From assembly GCA_023212725.1 (NCBI GenBank), contig JALBYF010000070.1, positions 29,276 to 93,275 of the forward strand: a stretch of DNA of 64,000 bases. The letters are read 5' to 3'. The notes beneath the pieces were generated by a model. The model had not been told where the DNA came from, ran no database searches, and was given only the letters and a program-made list of their open reading frames with translations. This DNA is from Tranzscheliella williamsii (Eukaryota; Basidiomycota; Ustilaginomycetes; Ustilaginales; Ustilaginaceae). Shown here piece by piece: positions 27,408 to 38,095 of this stretch (position 1 is the first letter of the stretch; every line of letters starts with the position of its first letter). The translations under genes were made by a program, and so were the position numbers.

Positions 27408-29954
27408 CTAGTTGCCATCAGCTTGCATAGTTGCAGGCTGATCGATGAATCCGCCCGTAGATAGCGACTTTGGCCGGTCCGACGCCGATGCTCCGCAGCC
27501 GTCGATCTCCTTGTCGGTCAGGATGATCTCGACGTGTCGTTGGCGCTGTGCCATGCCGGGGAAGAGGTCGTCGAAGCTGATGCGACATCGCGATGGATGC
27601 TCCTTGCCGTCGATCATCACCTTTTCCACAAACGCCTTGGTGCCCGTCGGTATCTGAAGGCCTAGCGACTTGGCGTCGAAACCCGTCACGGTCACCGTGA
27701 CATTGCCGAGCACGGGATTGGCGATCGTGTAGCCGGGCATAAAGGGCGACAAAATCATCAGCTCCTTTGTCCCAGGGACCGGGTAGAAGCCTAGCAGATA
27801 AAACGAAACCAACGATGCCATGGCGCCGTTATCGTCGTTGCCCGGCAGCTTTCCCGGCCCAAGACCGAAGTGGCGATAGACGACGTCGCGAACCCTGCGG
27901 ATGCTCTTGTACGGCTTGCCAATGTGATGGTACATGCTCGGCGTGTCGAAGCTGGGCTCGTTGCCCGGGCCGTAGTAGCCCTGCGCGAAAAAGTGATCGA
28001 GCCGCTTCTCGAACGTGGCCGGCCCGCCCAGCAATTTCACCAGCCCGGCACCGTCCTGCGGCGAATAGAAACTATACTCCCACGACGACGACTCATAGGT
28101 GCCAAAGTTATTTTCCGCCTGTAGGCTGCATGCGTGCGAGCTGTTGTTGTCCTGCGGCGAGCAGAAGGTCGGATCGGTACGTGCGAATGTGCCGTTGGCG
28201 TATCTCTTCTGGACGAAACCCTTGTAGCCGTCGCTGGTGACGTCGGGGTCAAAGTTGAGCCGGTAGTTGAGCGCCGACGTTACGTAGCGCGTAATGTCGG
28301 CATTCGGCTTGTTGAGCGCCTGGGCGGTCATGGCGGCGGTAAAGTCACCGAACGAGTACTCGAGCGAGCGGCTGGCTTCCCTGGTCTGCTCGCCAACCGA
28401 GGCCGTGTCCAGATAGGCAAAGGGGACATAGCCGAATTTCTGGAACGGCGCCGCCTGGCGACCCTGATATTCCCACTGCGGCGAGGGCACGTCGATGTCG
28501 TGCTGCATCGCCTGCCACAGCTGGTCCGTATCGACGCCGAGCGACGCGGCGAAGCGTGCGTACTTGACGGCAAAGTCGGCGAGGATCGGGACGCCGTTGT
28601 TGCCGCCCTGGATAAAGCCCTTGACCTGGTTGGCGCGGCACTCGGGCAGCCAGCCCTCCTTGCGCCAGCCGTCGATGTACGTCTCGACGATCTGGGCATA
28701 TTCCTGCGGGCTGGTCAGCGACATGAACGGAAAGAGCGTCCGGAACGTGTCCCACGAGCAGTACATGCCGTCAAAGTAGGGCGACTTGGTCTCGAACGGC
28801 CCGTCGCCGGTGGCGTTGTTCGGCGACAGGAAGGTGCGGTAGAAGCTGGTGTAAAAGAGCCGCTTGACAAAGTCGGTCGTCTCAGCGCTCAGCTGGATCC
28901 GCTGCAGCTTGTCCTCCCAGGCGCGCTCGCTCGCCGCCACGGTTTCGTCGAAGTTCCAGTCCGGAATCTCGGACTCCATATTTTCGCAGGCATGTTCTGC
29001 CGACCGGAACGAGACGCCGCGGCGGATGGTGATGGTGGTGTCCTGGTCGCTGGCCGCGCCGAAGCCGACCAGCGCGCCCGCCTGGTACTGGCCGATGGAC
29101 TGGCTCACCCGTACCCAGTGGTCCAGGTCGGTGCGCTTGGCGTCCATGCCCTGGCGATTGCCGCCAAAAAAGGCGTGGCTGGGGATGGCCTGCTTGCCCT
29201 GGTAGAGGAGGTCGACGCACTGGTAGGCGTTGTACTTGAACGAGCTGGGGCCGAACGAGCTAAGCCAGGAGCCATTCATGAGCAGGCGGCCCTTGTCCCA
29301 GTCGGCCTTGAGCTCACCGCCGCGGAAGGTGCCGGGGGAGTCGTTGGTCCAGTCGAGGACGAGGTGGGGGCCGGAGCGCATGCGCACCATTTCGGCGGCG
29401 GGGAAGGTATACTGCTCGAGGGTGCTGCGGCGGGAGCTGGTGAGGGCGATGCGGATGTTGTTGTCCAGCGTCGTGGTGAAGAAGCCGGGACGGCCACGGT
29501 CGGTGTGGTTCTTGCGCAGGCGGCCACGCGGTTCGATCAGCGTCGGGCAGGCGTCCAGCTGGTTGTTGCTGCACAGTACGGGCATCACGCAGAAGTTGCC
29601 GTAGCTGCCCTCGCTCGAGCCCGTCCCCGAGTCGTGCAGCGGCGAGACGCCCCGCGTCGGCTGGTCGGACGGCCAGACGTACCCCGCCGGCGCGTACCCC
29701 TCGACGTTGATCGTCACCTTGGCCATCCCGAACGGCACCGACGCGCCCGCAAACACATCCCCCGGATCGTTGTTCGCCTCGGTTCCCACGAACACATCCA
29801 CGTACTGCGTCAGATTCGCCGCTGCCCCTGCCGCCTGCTGCGCAAACGGCCGTTGCGCCGACCCTGGATGCGCACCATCCGCCCTGCCCAGCGCCATCGC
29901 CCCCGCCCCCAGCACGAGCACCGCCACTGCAGCGCTACTTGTCGTCGTAAACAT
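27408..29954 (-). CDS. secreted GH92 alpha-1,2-mannosidase-like glycosidase
   Basis: Single exon, 848 residues. GH92 enzymes are calcium-dependent exo-alpha-mannosidases that trim mannans or N-glycans. Residues 1-27 are a signal peptide (AVAVLVLGAGAMALG). N-terminal beta-sandwich: YVDVFVGTEANNDPGDVFAGASVPFGM and VSPLHDSGTGSSEGSYGNF. (Alpha/alpha)6 domain: FYTSFYRTFLSPNN, YCSWDTFRTLFPFMSL, GWRKEGWLPECRANQVKGFIQGGNNG, NFGTYESSSWEYSFY and GNDDNGAMASLVSFYLLGFYPVPG. These are the family's strongest blocks and all look intact. Several N-x-S/T sites support secretion. Linkage specificity (1,2 versus others) cannot be read from sequence. Confidence 0.92.
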   Translation of the reverse strand: MFTTTSSAAVAVLVLGAGAMALGRADGAHPGSAQRPFAQQAAGAAANLTQYVDVFVGTEANNDPGDVFAGASVPFGMAKVTINVEGYAPAGYVWPSDQPTRGVSPLHDSGTGSSEGSYGNFCVMPVLCSNNQLDACPTLIEPRGRLRKNHTDRGRPGFFTTTLDNNIRIALTSSRRSTLEQYTFPAAEMVRMRSGPHLVLDWTNDSPGTFRGGELKADWDKGRLLMNGSWLSSFGPSSFKYNAYQCVDLLYQGKQAIPSHAFFGGNRQGMDAKRTDLDHWVRVSQSIGQYQAGALVGFGAASDQDTTITIRRGVSFRSAEHACENMESEIPDWNFDETVAASERAWEDKLQRIQLSAETTDFVKRLFYTSFYRTFLSPNNATGDGPFETKSPYFDGMYCSWDTFRTLFPFMSLTSPQEYAQIVETYIDGWRKEGWLPECRANQVKGFIQGGNNGVPILADFAVKYARFAASLGVDTDQLWQAMQHDIDVPSPQWEYQGRQAAPFQKFGYVPFAYLDTASVGEQTREASRSLEYSFGDFTAAMTAQALNKPNADITRYVTSALNYRLNFDPDVTSDGYKGFVQKRYANGTFARTDPTFCSPQDNNSSHACSLQAENNFGTYESSSWEYSFYSPQDGAGLVKLLGGPATFEKRLDHFFAQGYYGPGNEPSFDTPSMYHHIGKPYKSIRRVRDVVYRHFGLGPGKLPGNDDNGAMASLVSFYLLGFYPVPGTKELMILSPFMPGYTIANPVLGNVTVTVTGFDAKSLGLQIPTGTKAFVEKVMIDGKEHPSRCRISFDDLFPGMAQRQRHVEIILTDKEIDGCGASASDRPKSLSTGGFIDQPATMQADGN

Positions 29955-30351
29955 GGCCCTGATGATAGCAACCGTAGATGCGGGAGCAGAAGATGTTTGT
30001 GATGCAGGACGTGGCAGTGGCGAGAAGCGGCTGGCTTTATGCGCTTTTATCGGGCGCAGTGGGCGTCGTGGGAAGCGGGTGAGGGCGCGCGACTGGCTGG
30101 CTTCATCATCCGCGTTCCGCTGGGCCGCATGCGCTAGTGCGCGCTAGCGGCGCAAGGGCGAGGAGGGGCCGACGCGTGCACGAGGCGGTTCATAAGCGCC
30201 CCACCGCGGTGCCTCAGGGGTTCCGCGCCGGTGGGACGCGCAACCGGGTAGCACAATACAGAGCGCACGAGCCCGTGGGCGCCATCACGCAGGCGGTTCG
30301 CGTGGGTATCATATGTACAGGTGGGAGCAGACAGAGCAGCGACGCGCGGGG
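29955..30351. other. intergenic, GH92 promoter
   Basis: 397 bp; GH92 promoter and the 3' end of the LOR-like gene. No gene seen. Confidence 0.5.
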
Positions 30352-31201
30352 CTACTGGTCGCCAGACGCCTCGTCCAGGCAGATGCAGACGGCGGTGATC
30401 AACGCGGCATCGACGCCGGGCGCAATGGTGACAATGTACGTCTGTTGCCCGACTGCAGCGCGCGGGAGCAAGTGTGTCAGTCCGATACGCGGCGGAAGCG
30501 GGGCTGCGACGGGACGTACAGAAGATCTCGCCGGCGTTGGCAAAGTCGCGCTCGATGTTGGCGACGGGGGTGCCGTCGGCGGTGGCGATCTGGGCGGAGC
30601 GGCACCAGAAGTCGCCGCGAACGAGGAGCGTGACGGGGGCGCCGTCGCCGACGAGGTTGTTGAAGGAGACCTGGAGCTTGGTCCTGAAGACGCCGTGCGA
30701 CTTGGCGCGGAAGTACTCGTGATTCGGCTTGGCGGGGTCGACCGCGCTGAAGCTAGGCAGGAAGGCCAACCTGGACTGGCGCAGCTCGAACAGCGGCTGC
30801 GCGCGGTGGTCGAGGAACGTCTTGCGCTGGCGCAGCGAGAACGCGCTTGCGTCGACGTCAAAGACCACCGCGCCGCTCACCGCGTCCTTGACCGCAAAGT
30901 CGTCGCCGCTCAACGCGCCCTTGCGCTCGCGCACCTTGAGCGCGATCGGCGTCGTGTGCTTTGTGTACTCGCCGAAAACCCCCATCGCATACGGCACCGG
31001 CGCCAGCACCCCCGGCCCGCCCGCCGCCACAGGCGGTGCGTCCACCCCCAGCGAGCCATGCACCTGCTGCTTCTCACCGTAGGCTTCATTACGCTTGGCG
31101 TCGAGCGAATGTCGACGATCGACACCGCCCTTGCGGTCCGCGTCCGCGCTGGCGGCACCGTGCGAGCCTTTCGATTTGGATCTGCTCAGGAAGCCCATCA
31201 T
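30352..31201 (-). CDS. LOR/Tubby-C-like domain protein (DUF567)
   Basis: Exons 30520-31201 and 30352-30452 (minus strand) with a 67-nt intron (GTACGT...CTGCAG); 260 residues, joint reading IF-F-GQQTYIV. LURP-one-related/Tubby-C-like fold: a 12-strand beta barrel round one helix, often linked to membrane-lipid or scramblase-like roles; no function is proven in fungi. Seen: LKVRERKGALSGDDFAVKDA, VVFDVDASAFSLRQRKTFLD, PLFELRQSRLAFLPSF, FWCRSAQIATADGTPVANIERDF and the C-terminal TYIVTIAPGVDAALITAVCI, the buried hydrophobic helix of the family, ending in CLDEA. The first 60 residues are basic and Ser/Lys-rich. Without the splice the frame runs into unrelated Ala/Arg-rich sequence. Confidence 0.8.
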
Positions 31202-32947
31202 GCAAAGAGTACGGTGGGATGGGAATCATGCCTGCAACCGCAAGGAATATCGAAAGCTTTATAGACACCAACACCTGCGCCAAGCCACGAGCGCGCGGCT
31301 TTGGCCCTGTCGCAGCGCGGCTTCCCTGCAGCGCTCTGCTGTTGCGGCGACCAGCGATGGTGGTTATTTCATGCATCAACGTCATTCTGCGCACAATGGC
31401 TGTGGGGCAAATTCATGCCCGCGCCTTGGTCGGATCTAGCAGTGGTGAGCCCTTCCATTCCAGCATATGCGATACTAACGTGCTGCTCCCAGGATATGGC
31501 GAGGTCGTAGCGCGGCGCTGTACAACGCGGTGCGGACGATGTAGCAAGATAAAGCCGGCTAGGGCGGGAGGCCATTCAATTCTTGCTGCCGGTCAAGGGC
31601 ACAAGGCAGGGCCCGTTCTGCTTGTGTTGCTGCCAGGGATGGTCGCGGTGCTCTTTGTCGCCGCGCTGCTCGAGCATCGTAACGCCGCTGAGGTAGCGGG
31701 GCAGCGGGTTTACGCGACGGCCCAGGGCGGGCAGAAGCGGCGGACGTTCTGGAGCGCCGTGATGGCGAGCGAAAACCGGCCGGCCCAGAGGCTCACCTCG
31801 CGAAGTAGTTGGCATGTCTCGGCCAGCCTAAGAGCCTCCGAGGCCGGCAGAGAGACATTCGTGAGCCATCGATGTAGCGTGCTCAAACCCAGCACATGTA
31901 GGGCGATACCCAGCGGCGAAATGAACCCGCGCGCGCCGCAGAGGCGTAGTACTTCGAGGAACGGCGATAGACGCACAGGCTGCTTGGAAGCCGTAGATCA
32001 CGCCCAGCGTCGGCAGCAAGGCCATAAGGCCCGCCCTGCAGGGCTCACCTTTACCGCAGAGGTGCTGGGTAGGGTGGGAACGAGCAGCCGACGATGCCCA
32101 GCGCGGACATGGCGCTTATCATCCACAAGCACCAGGACTAAATCACGCAAAGCATGGATAGCAACTCTCCCGCTCTAGTGCCAGCCGTCCGCAGCGTTGA
32201 CATCGTCACCGACAACTCAGCAAAGAGCCCGCTGCGGGCCTCACCAATCATGAACAGCACCTATACTTCGGACCATCAGCTCGAAATCCATGCAAAGCGG
32301 CGTTGATCTGACACGCAATCACAATGTGCACAGCCACAACCCCGAACGATGACGAACGAAACAGCAGGCTGTCTAGCGGGCTCGGTGTCTGTAAGATCAC
32401 GGATGCGGCGCGTGAAGCGGTTTGTAAGATCTGGCGTGAAACAAGGGCACCTTTTGGGAGTCTACGGAGCCTTTCGTCGCTCGCAAGCTCGCGTCGGACC
32501 TGCCGATCGGCATGCAGATACGTGCAGCTGAGATGTGTTTAGTGAGGCGGAATTTGGAGGCCAAGAAACACTCACCGCCAATTGCGTGTGTAGCTGTAAC
32601 TAGGCTTCGATCAATCACAGTTCTTGCTTCGTATGTAGGCCTTGGCGGGTATGGCCAAGTGCTTTCTCTCTTCCTAGCGCCAGGTGCTTCCTCAGCCCGA
32701 AACGTAACCGTCACTGTTGTCACCGATTCTTGGTGGCGTGGGAAGCGTGATTAACCAAGGGCATCGTCCTTTCCGGTTTGGGTTGCGCTCCCGGCCTTCA
32801 TCCGACGCAGTCGATTGGTGGTTACTTCGCTTTCATTACTCATCAGTCTCTTGGTCTCTGTGCGAAATTCCTTGTTCTGGTCTAGAGCGTGCCACTCCGC
32901 CCTAGCTCGCCTCCCTTCCACCATCATTCTCCGCCTCTCGTATTGCC
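31202..32947. other. 1.7 kb intergenic with protein-like minus-strand fragments
   Basis: No gene I can assemble. On the minus strand between 32025 and 31576, several frames look protein-like, for example RWLTNVSLPASEALRLAETC, preceded in another frame by LLPTLGVIYGFQAACASIAV (a possible membrane span). They need frame changes, so this may be an intron-rich or decaying gene. The right end is the PNS1 promoter. Confidence 0.35.
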
Positions 32948-34528
32948 ATGTCGCAGCCCTACTATGGCGGCAACAACAATGCCGCCGGATACCCGCCTCC
33001 GCAGATGCAACAGCCCGGCTCCTACGCTCCAGGCCCATACCAGGGACAGCCCAACGGAGATCAAGATGCGTACTACGGCGGCCAGCAGCCTCCCCCCCAG
33101 CAGTACTACGGCGGCGACTACAAACAGCCTCTCAAGCCGGACGGCTTTGAGGGCGAGCGTCTACAACCCAAGCCCAAGTTCCATGACCCGATCTTCCTGC
33201 TTCTTTTCCTTGCCGTCTTTGGCGGATTCGTCGCTCTCTCTGTGATCTCCCTGCGCGCCTACTCCACCTCCGGCATTAACGAGAACATCGGCCGTGGCGG
33301 TGTTCTTGGTTCGACACTCAATGGCCACACCGCCGTCATGTTCATGCTCTGCTGTGCCATCGCCCTCGTCCTTTCTGCCGTATACATCTTTCTTGTTCGC
33401 ACGTTTCCCAAATTTATCCTCGAGGCGACGCTGCTGCTCACGACACTTTCCAACGTCGCGTTTTGCGTTTACCTCTGGGTTCGAGGAAACACTGCCGCCG
33501 CTATCATTTTCACCATTTTCGCCGTTCTCAGCGTCATCGCGTACTTCTGCATGCGCAAGCGGATCCCGCTGGCAAAGCTGCTTCTCGTCACCATCATCAA
33601 GACGGCGGATGAGTACAAGAGCGTCTACGTGGTCGCTCTAGGCGGTCTCATTGCTCAGACCGCCTTCAGCGCTTGGGTCAGCTGGACCATCGTCGCCACC
33701 TACCAGCGCTTCGAACCGACCGGACAGGCTTCCGGCGGCAATGCAGGCAACGGCGCCGTCATCGGTCTTATGGTCTTTATCGTCGTGGCATACTATTGGA
33801 TCTCTGAGGTCATCAAGAACGTCGCCTTCACCACCGTTGCCGGCATCTTTGGTACTGCCTACTACAATACCACCAAGGTCTCCCACGCTGCTTGGGGCGC
33901 TTTCAAGCGGTCCATGACCTACAGTCTCGGCTCGATCTGCTTTGGCTCCTTGATTGTCGCCGTGTTGGATCTCTTGCGCGCCTTGTTCAACATTTTGCAG
34001 AGCCAAGCCTCCTCCGACGGCGACATGGTCGGCGCCATTCTCGCCTGCGTAGCCTCGTGCTGCGTTGCATGCATCCAAGGCCTCGTCCAATACTTTAACC
34101 GATACGCCTACATCAATATTGCCCTCTACGGCAACAGCTACATCAGCGCGGCAAAGGAGACCTGGTCGCTGCTCGCGGATCGTGGCATCGATGCCGTCAT
34201 CAACGACAGCCTGGTCAACATTGTCTTTAACTGCGGTGCCTTCATTGTGGGCCTCCTCACCGCCCTCTTCGCCTTCATCTACGAACAAAAGACCAATCCG
34301 CAGTATCTGCAAAACGACGCTGGCTACTACTCCATCATCCTGCTCGTCGCCTTCGGCCTTGGCTTCAACATTGCCCTCAGTGTCGGCTCGGGAAGCATTG
34401 CGTCGGGAGTCAGCACCTACTTTGTCGCTCTGGCCGAGGATCCGTACATCCTGCAGGGCAAATCCCCGGAGCTCTTCGAGATGATTCGGCAGCAGTATCC
34501 CCGCGTCGTCAGCGGCGTACAACATTAG
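32948..34528 (+). CDS. PNS1: PNS1-like choline-transporter-like (CTL/SLC44) membrane protein
   Basis: Single exon, 526 residues. The CTL family is plasma-membrane; yeast PNS1 is its founding fungal member and does not itself take up choline. Residues 1-75 are Tyr/Gln/Pro/Gly-rich cytosolic sequence (SQPYYGGNNNAAG, QQYYGGDYKQP). About ten membrane segments follow, starting at FLLLFLAVFGGFVALSVISL. Family blocks: TAFSAWVSWTIVATYQRF, VAYYWISEVIKNVAFTTVAGIFGTAYY, NRYAYINIALYGNSYISAAK, NDSLVNIVFNCGAFIVGLLTALF, SVGSGSIASGVSTYFVALAEDP and the end FEMIRQQYPRV. Length and topology match. Confidence 0.93.
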   Translation: MSQPYYGGNNNAAGYPPPQMQQPGSYAPGPYQGQPNGDQDAYYGGQQPPPQQYYGGDYKQPLKPDGFEGERLQPKPKFHDPIFLLLFLAVFGGFVALSVISLRAYSTSGINENIGRGGVLGSTLNGHTAVMFMLCCAIALVLSAVYIFLVRTFPKFILEATLLLTTLSNVAFCVYLWVRGNTAAAIIFTIFAVLSVIAYFCMRKRIPLAKLLLVTIIKTADEYKSVYVVALGGLIAQTAFSAWVSWTIVATYQRFEPTGQASGGNAGNGAVIGLMVFIVVAYYWISEVIKNVAFTTVAGIFGTAYYNTTKVSHAAWGAFKRSMTYSLGSICFGSLIVAVLDLLRALFNILQSQASSDGDMVGAILACVASCCVACIQGLVQYFNRYAYINIALYGNSYISAAKETWSLLADRGIDAVINDSLVNIVFNCGAFIVGLLTALFAFIYEQKTNPQYLQNDAGYYSIILLVAFGLGFNIALSVGSGSIASGVSTYFVALAEDPYILQGKSPELFEMIRQQYPRVVSGVQH

Positions 34529-34761
34529 CCCCGCCAGCGCCATCGCAGTCCCGGTCGTCACGGCCGCTAAGCGATTCCGTCTCCCGTCCTGCTCTCAGTG
34601 TGCAGCTGCTTTATCGCTGCTTGATCCTAGTCAAACCCGCCCCCTACTCCATCTGAGTCAACACCGGACCTTACCGTCCCTTTCTCTCTAATCGCAGTCA
34701 TTTCTAAGAACATTAATGATGCATGGTGACGAGCTCGATTGCAAAGCGGAGGATGTTGATG

Positions 34762-37024
34762 CTACAGCTTGGGCTGCAGCGCAAAGTCCTTGGCGGCTTT
34801 GCGGGAGGTTTTGACGATGGCAATCTTGGTCCCTTTCCAGTTTGCGATGTCCTTGCGCAGGAGTTTGCCCGTGGGGTTTCGCGGGGCGGAGTCGGCGAAG
34901 AGGTAGGTGCTGGGCCACTTGTAGTAGGCGGCCTTATCGGCGACCCAGGTGTGGAGGCGGTGGGCGAGTTGGTGCAGGCGGTCTGGATGCGGGAGGATGG
35001 ACTTGTCCTTGGGCACGACGAGCAGGAGGACCTCTTCCTGGCCGCTGGATGGGTCGGCGACAAAGCCGGTAGCGGCTGCGTCGACCAGGTCTGGATGGGT
35101 GGCGAAGAGATCGTCCAGCTCGACGGGGGGCACCTGGAAGCCCTTGACCTTGATCAGTTCCTTGGTGCGGCCGGTGATCCAGAGCTTGCCGTTGGCGTCG
35201 ATGCAACCCTCGTCGCCGGAGCGGTACCAGCCGTCGTCGGTGAAGGCGGCGCGGGTGAGGTGGTGGTCGAGCGCGGAGTGGGACTCGGACGAGAGGCCCG
35301 AGTAGTAGCCGGACATGACGGCGGGTGCGCGGATGAGCACCTCGCCGACCAGAGTGGGGTCCAGTGGTGCGCGCTCGCCTTTTGCGCGCGCCCGGCTGGA
35401 CAGCATGCGGATCTGCTCGACCCTCTCTGCGGTCTGCTCCGGCGATGTTGTGGGCAGCGGACGGATCTGGATGTCGACGTTGGGCACCGGGATGCCCGTG
35501 CTGGCCAGCTCGTCGCGCGGGCCGTTGGCGTCCTCGTCCATGCCGAGACCGCCGGTCTGTGCCGTAGAGCATGTCTCGGTGGTGCCGTAGCCGAGCTGGA
35601 TGTACTTGCCCGTCCGCTCGTACACCTTGCGCACCACTTCGGCCGGAACCGGCGCGCCGCCGGTCAGGAGACCCGCGATGCTGGACAGGTCGGTATTCTT
35701 CCCCTCCGGCGTGGACGGGTCCAGATGCGGGCACGAGCGCAGCGCCACGGCCACCGCCGGTGCAATGTGCGCAAAGGTGGCGCGGTACCGGGTAATCAGA
35801 CGCAGATAGTAGCCCAGCTCATACTTGGGCATGGCAGGAATAATCAGCGAGACGCCAAAGGCAATCGTTGGAAACAGCACCGTCGCCAACCTGTCGCAAC
35901 GGAGAAGAGGAAAGCGGGAGAAAGTCAGTACTGCTGCCTGACGCCGGGGCCGTGCCTTCCACTTACCCATATACGTGATACCAGGGGGCGAGAGTAATCC
36001 ATCTTTCACCGCCTCCGTTCTTTCCGCGGTAGGGGCTGGTGAAGTGCGGGTTGGTGTCCCACACGCCGAGTGTATTGGCGACCAAGGCTCGGTGGCTGAG
36101 CAAGACGCCCTTGCTCTGGCCAGTGGTGCCGCTGGACCAGAGCACAAACGCGATCCGGCGCCGCTGTTCCTCCTCCGTCATCGGGGCCGGCTCAAAGGCG
36201 GGCGGGTCTAGCGTGGCTATGCTTCCTTCTGCCTTGCTGCCCTGGGGCGGGAGGAGCAGATTCGACCAATCACGTGGGTCGGCGGCTGCAGAGACACCGT
36301 GCTGGTTGAAGTTGGAGCCGTAGTAGTCCATCCCGGAGCTGACGTCGACGGTGTAGACGCGGCGCCGGCGGAAGGGGACCTGGTCGCTCCGCTCGCGGCG
36401 GGCCGCCTTGGCGTCGTCCCAGTCGCGGGCGAGCTGGCGGGCCCACTCGCTAATCTCACGCCCGGAGACCTGTCCCTGGTCTGCCGGCTCCGAGTCGACG
36501 AGAGACTGTAGAGCTTGTCGGAGCGGCAGCTCACCTTCACGACCGGCGGTGGTGAACAGCACCTGGGGCCGCGCCTTGGCAAGGACATACGCCAGCTCGC
36601 GCGGGCTCAGGTAGGTCGAGATGGGGCAGACGGTCAGGTTGGCCGCCACGGCGCCGAGTGCCACCAAGGGCCAGACAATGCCGTTGGGAAGGTGCACCAG
36701 CACAGTGGTCCTGGGCGCGTGGATCGGCTCGCTCGACGCAGCCCCGCCCGGCTGGAACCGGACAGGCGCGCCAACCAGCGCAGCGAGCGAGCGCGCCAGG
36801 CGCAGACTGTCCGCCTTGAGCCGAGCCCAGCTCAGCGTCGCACCAGTACCGTCGTGAACTAACACAGGCCGCTGCTCGGGGATACGCTGGCCATCGAACG
36901 TATGCTCAGGATACAGCTCGGCAAAGTGGTTGGGATGATGCTGCAGCGGGTTGCCGAACAAAAAGGTGTGCAAATTCTGGTCCGTCGGGAATGGAACGCG
37001 AAGGCCGCTGATCTGGTTCGCCAT
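34762..37024 (-). CDS. 4-coumarate-CoA-ligase-like AMP-binding enzyme, peroxisomal type
   Basis: Exons 35967-37024 and 34762-35890 around a 76-nt intron (GTAAGT...GACAG); joint reads HVYG-LATVLFP; 728 residues. Acyl/aryl-CoA synthetase: adenylates a carboxylic acid with ATP, then forms the CoA thioester. Motifs: P-loop SSGTTGQSKGV (about 296-306), LGYGTTETC, DDGWYRSGDEG, WITGRTKELIKVKGFQV and the lysine motif NPTGKLLRKDI. The C terminus PKL fits the peroxisomal PTS1 pattern. It is longer than plant ligases (about 550) because of inserts near residues 195-275 and 470-500. The frame continues upstream of the ATG at 37024, but that stretch runs to a TATA box. Substrate (phenylpropanoid or fatty acid) unknown. 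Confidence 0.9.
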
Positions 37025-37112
37025 CGTCGCAAGAGATGCGGTGGAGAGGTACGGCGGTGGGCATACGAAGGGAAGGCTGCCTTCCCCACACGAACGTCCA
37101 CGGATGGCCAAC

Positions 37113-37119
37113 TATATAT
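37113..37119 (-). promoter_or_regulatory. TATA box of the CoA-ligase-like gene
   Basis: ATATATA on the minus strand, about 90 bp upstream of the ATG at 37024. Confidence 0.5.
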
Positions 37120-37725
37120 TGTACTGGGATTGGGAGGCCAAAGTGGGATACATGGGATGCGGAGAAGATGGAGAGAACGCGGGGAAGCTTTGAACTGTGA
37201 GGCATGGCCGGCAGGCAACATGGGCCTCACGGCAGTCGCGGCACTCATACTGCGTGTATGACTGGCTTGAGAAGGCCGCCATCTCGAGACACACACTTCT
37301 TTCGGCCCGGTATCGCGCTTCGAATGCGCTGCGTGGTCTTCACAAGGATATGATTACTAGCTGGACAAGTGTTGTCGAGCACGTTCATAATTGCTGCATG
37401 CAAGCGAAGGGAAAGAGTGCGAAAGTAAGGGTTTATCGGCCGTCTCGGTCTCGCGCAGCAACCCATCGACTGGTCGTCTCGGGCGAGATGAACTGTCAGC
37501 TCGAACGATGTCGGCCGAGTGCGCTGATCCGCAGGCACACGACCGTCTAAAATTTGCAGCGCTTGGCGCGCCTCCCTATCCGCTTGGCTAGCCATACCTC
37601 TGTCCTGAGCCTGCATCGCTCGATACGCAGGAGAGGCCGAGATTAGCAGTGTCACGAAGTACAAGGCTGTGCCTATGCCAGCGACCGAAGCCTACGATAT
37701 TACCAACATCGTTCTCGATTGCCAA
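37120..37725. other. intergenic left of the MITE
   Basis: No gene or family motif seen. Confidence 0.5.
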
Positions 37726-38095
37726 ATTCGTTGGGGCGTTGATATAATCACGGTATGTTTTTATGGAATCACGCAAATTCCCGATCCAGCGCGGTGAGAT
37801 CTCATCTGGAACAAGGAAGATGATCTCCTACATGGCTTTGAATGGCAACTCATTGACACTATCGGGATGTCACTTGGTTACCGCAGAGGGTCATACGAGA
37901 GAGTCTTTGACTCTTGAAAGCATCATGCTCCTTGTTCACGTACTCTGTAGATATCGCACGTTCATGCCTAGTCATCACAAGTTTGATGTTACATTTGAGT
38001 AACGGCCCGCGAATGGGGTTGTGCGCGATCGCTATCGGGAAAATGCGTGAGTCCATAAAAATATGCCGTGATTATATCAACCCCCATTCGTTGGT
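37726..38095. mobile_element. non-autonomous Mutator-like MITE, 352 bp, with 9-bp target duplication
   Basis: Terminal inverted repeats of 51 bp (37735-37785) and 53 bp (38034-38086) share the core TTGATATAATCACGG and differ at about seven positions. The 9-bp direct repeat ATTCGTTGG flanks both outer edges (37726-37734 and 38087-38095). Long inverted repeats plus a 9-bp target duplication are characteristic of the Mutator superfamily. The 250-bp interior has no transposase frame, so it must have been moved by an enzyme encoded elsewhere. It is AT-richer than its surroundings. Confidence 0.85.

Noticed and set aside
28134..30002. 622-codon plus-strand frame
   Set aside because: Antisense of the GH92 gene; no independent family content.
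30961..32178. 405-codon plus-strand frame
   Set aside because: It overlaps the LOR gene antisense and then intergenic DNA; no motif.
34723..35997. 424-codon plus-strand frame
   Set aside because: Antisense of the CoA-ligase-like gene.
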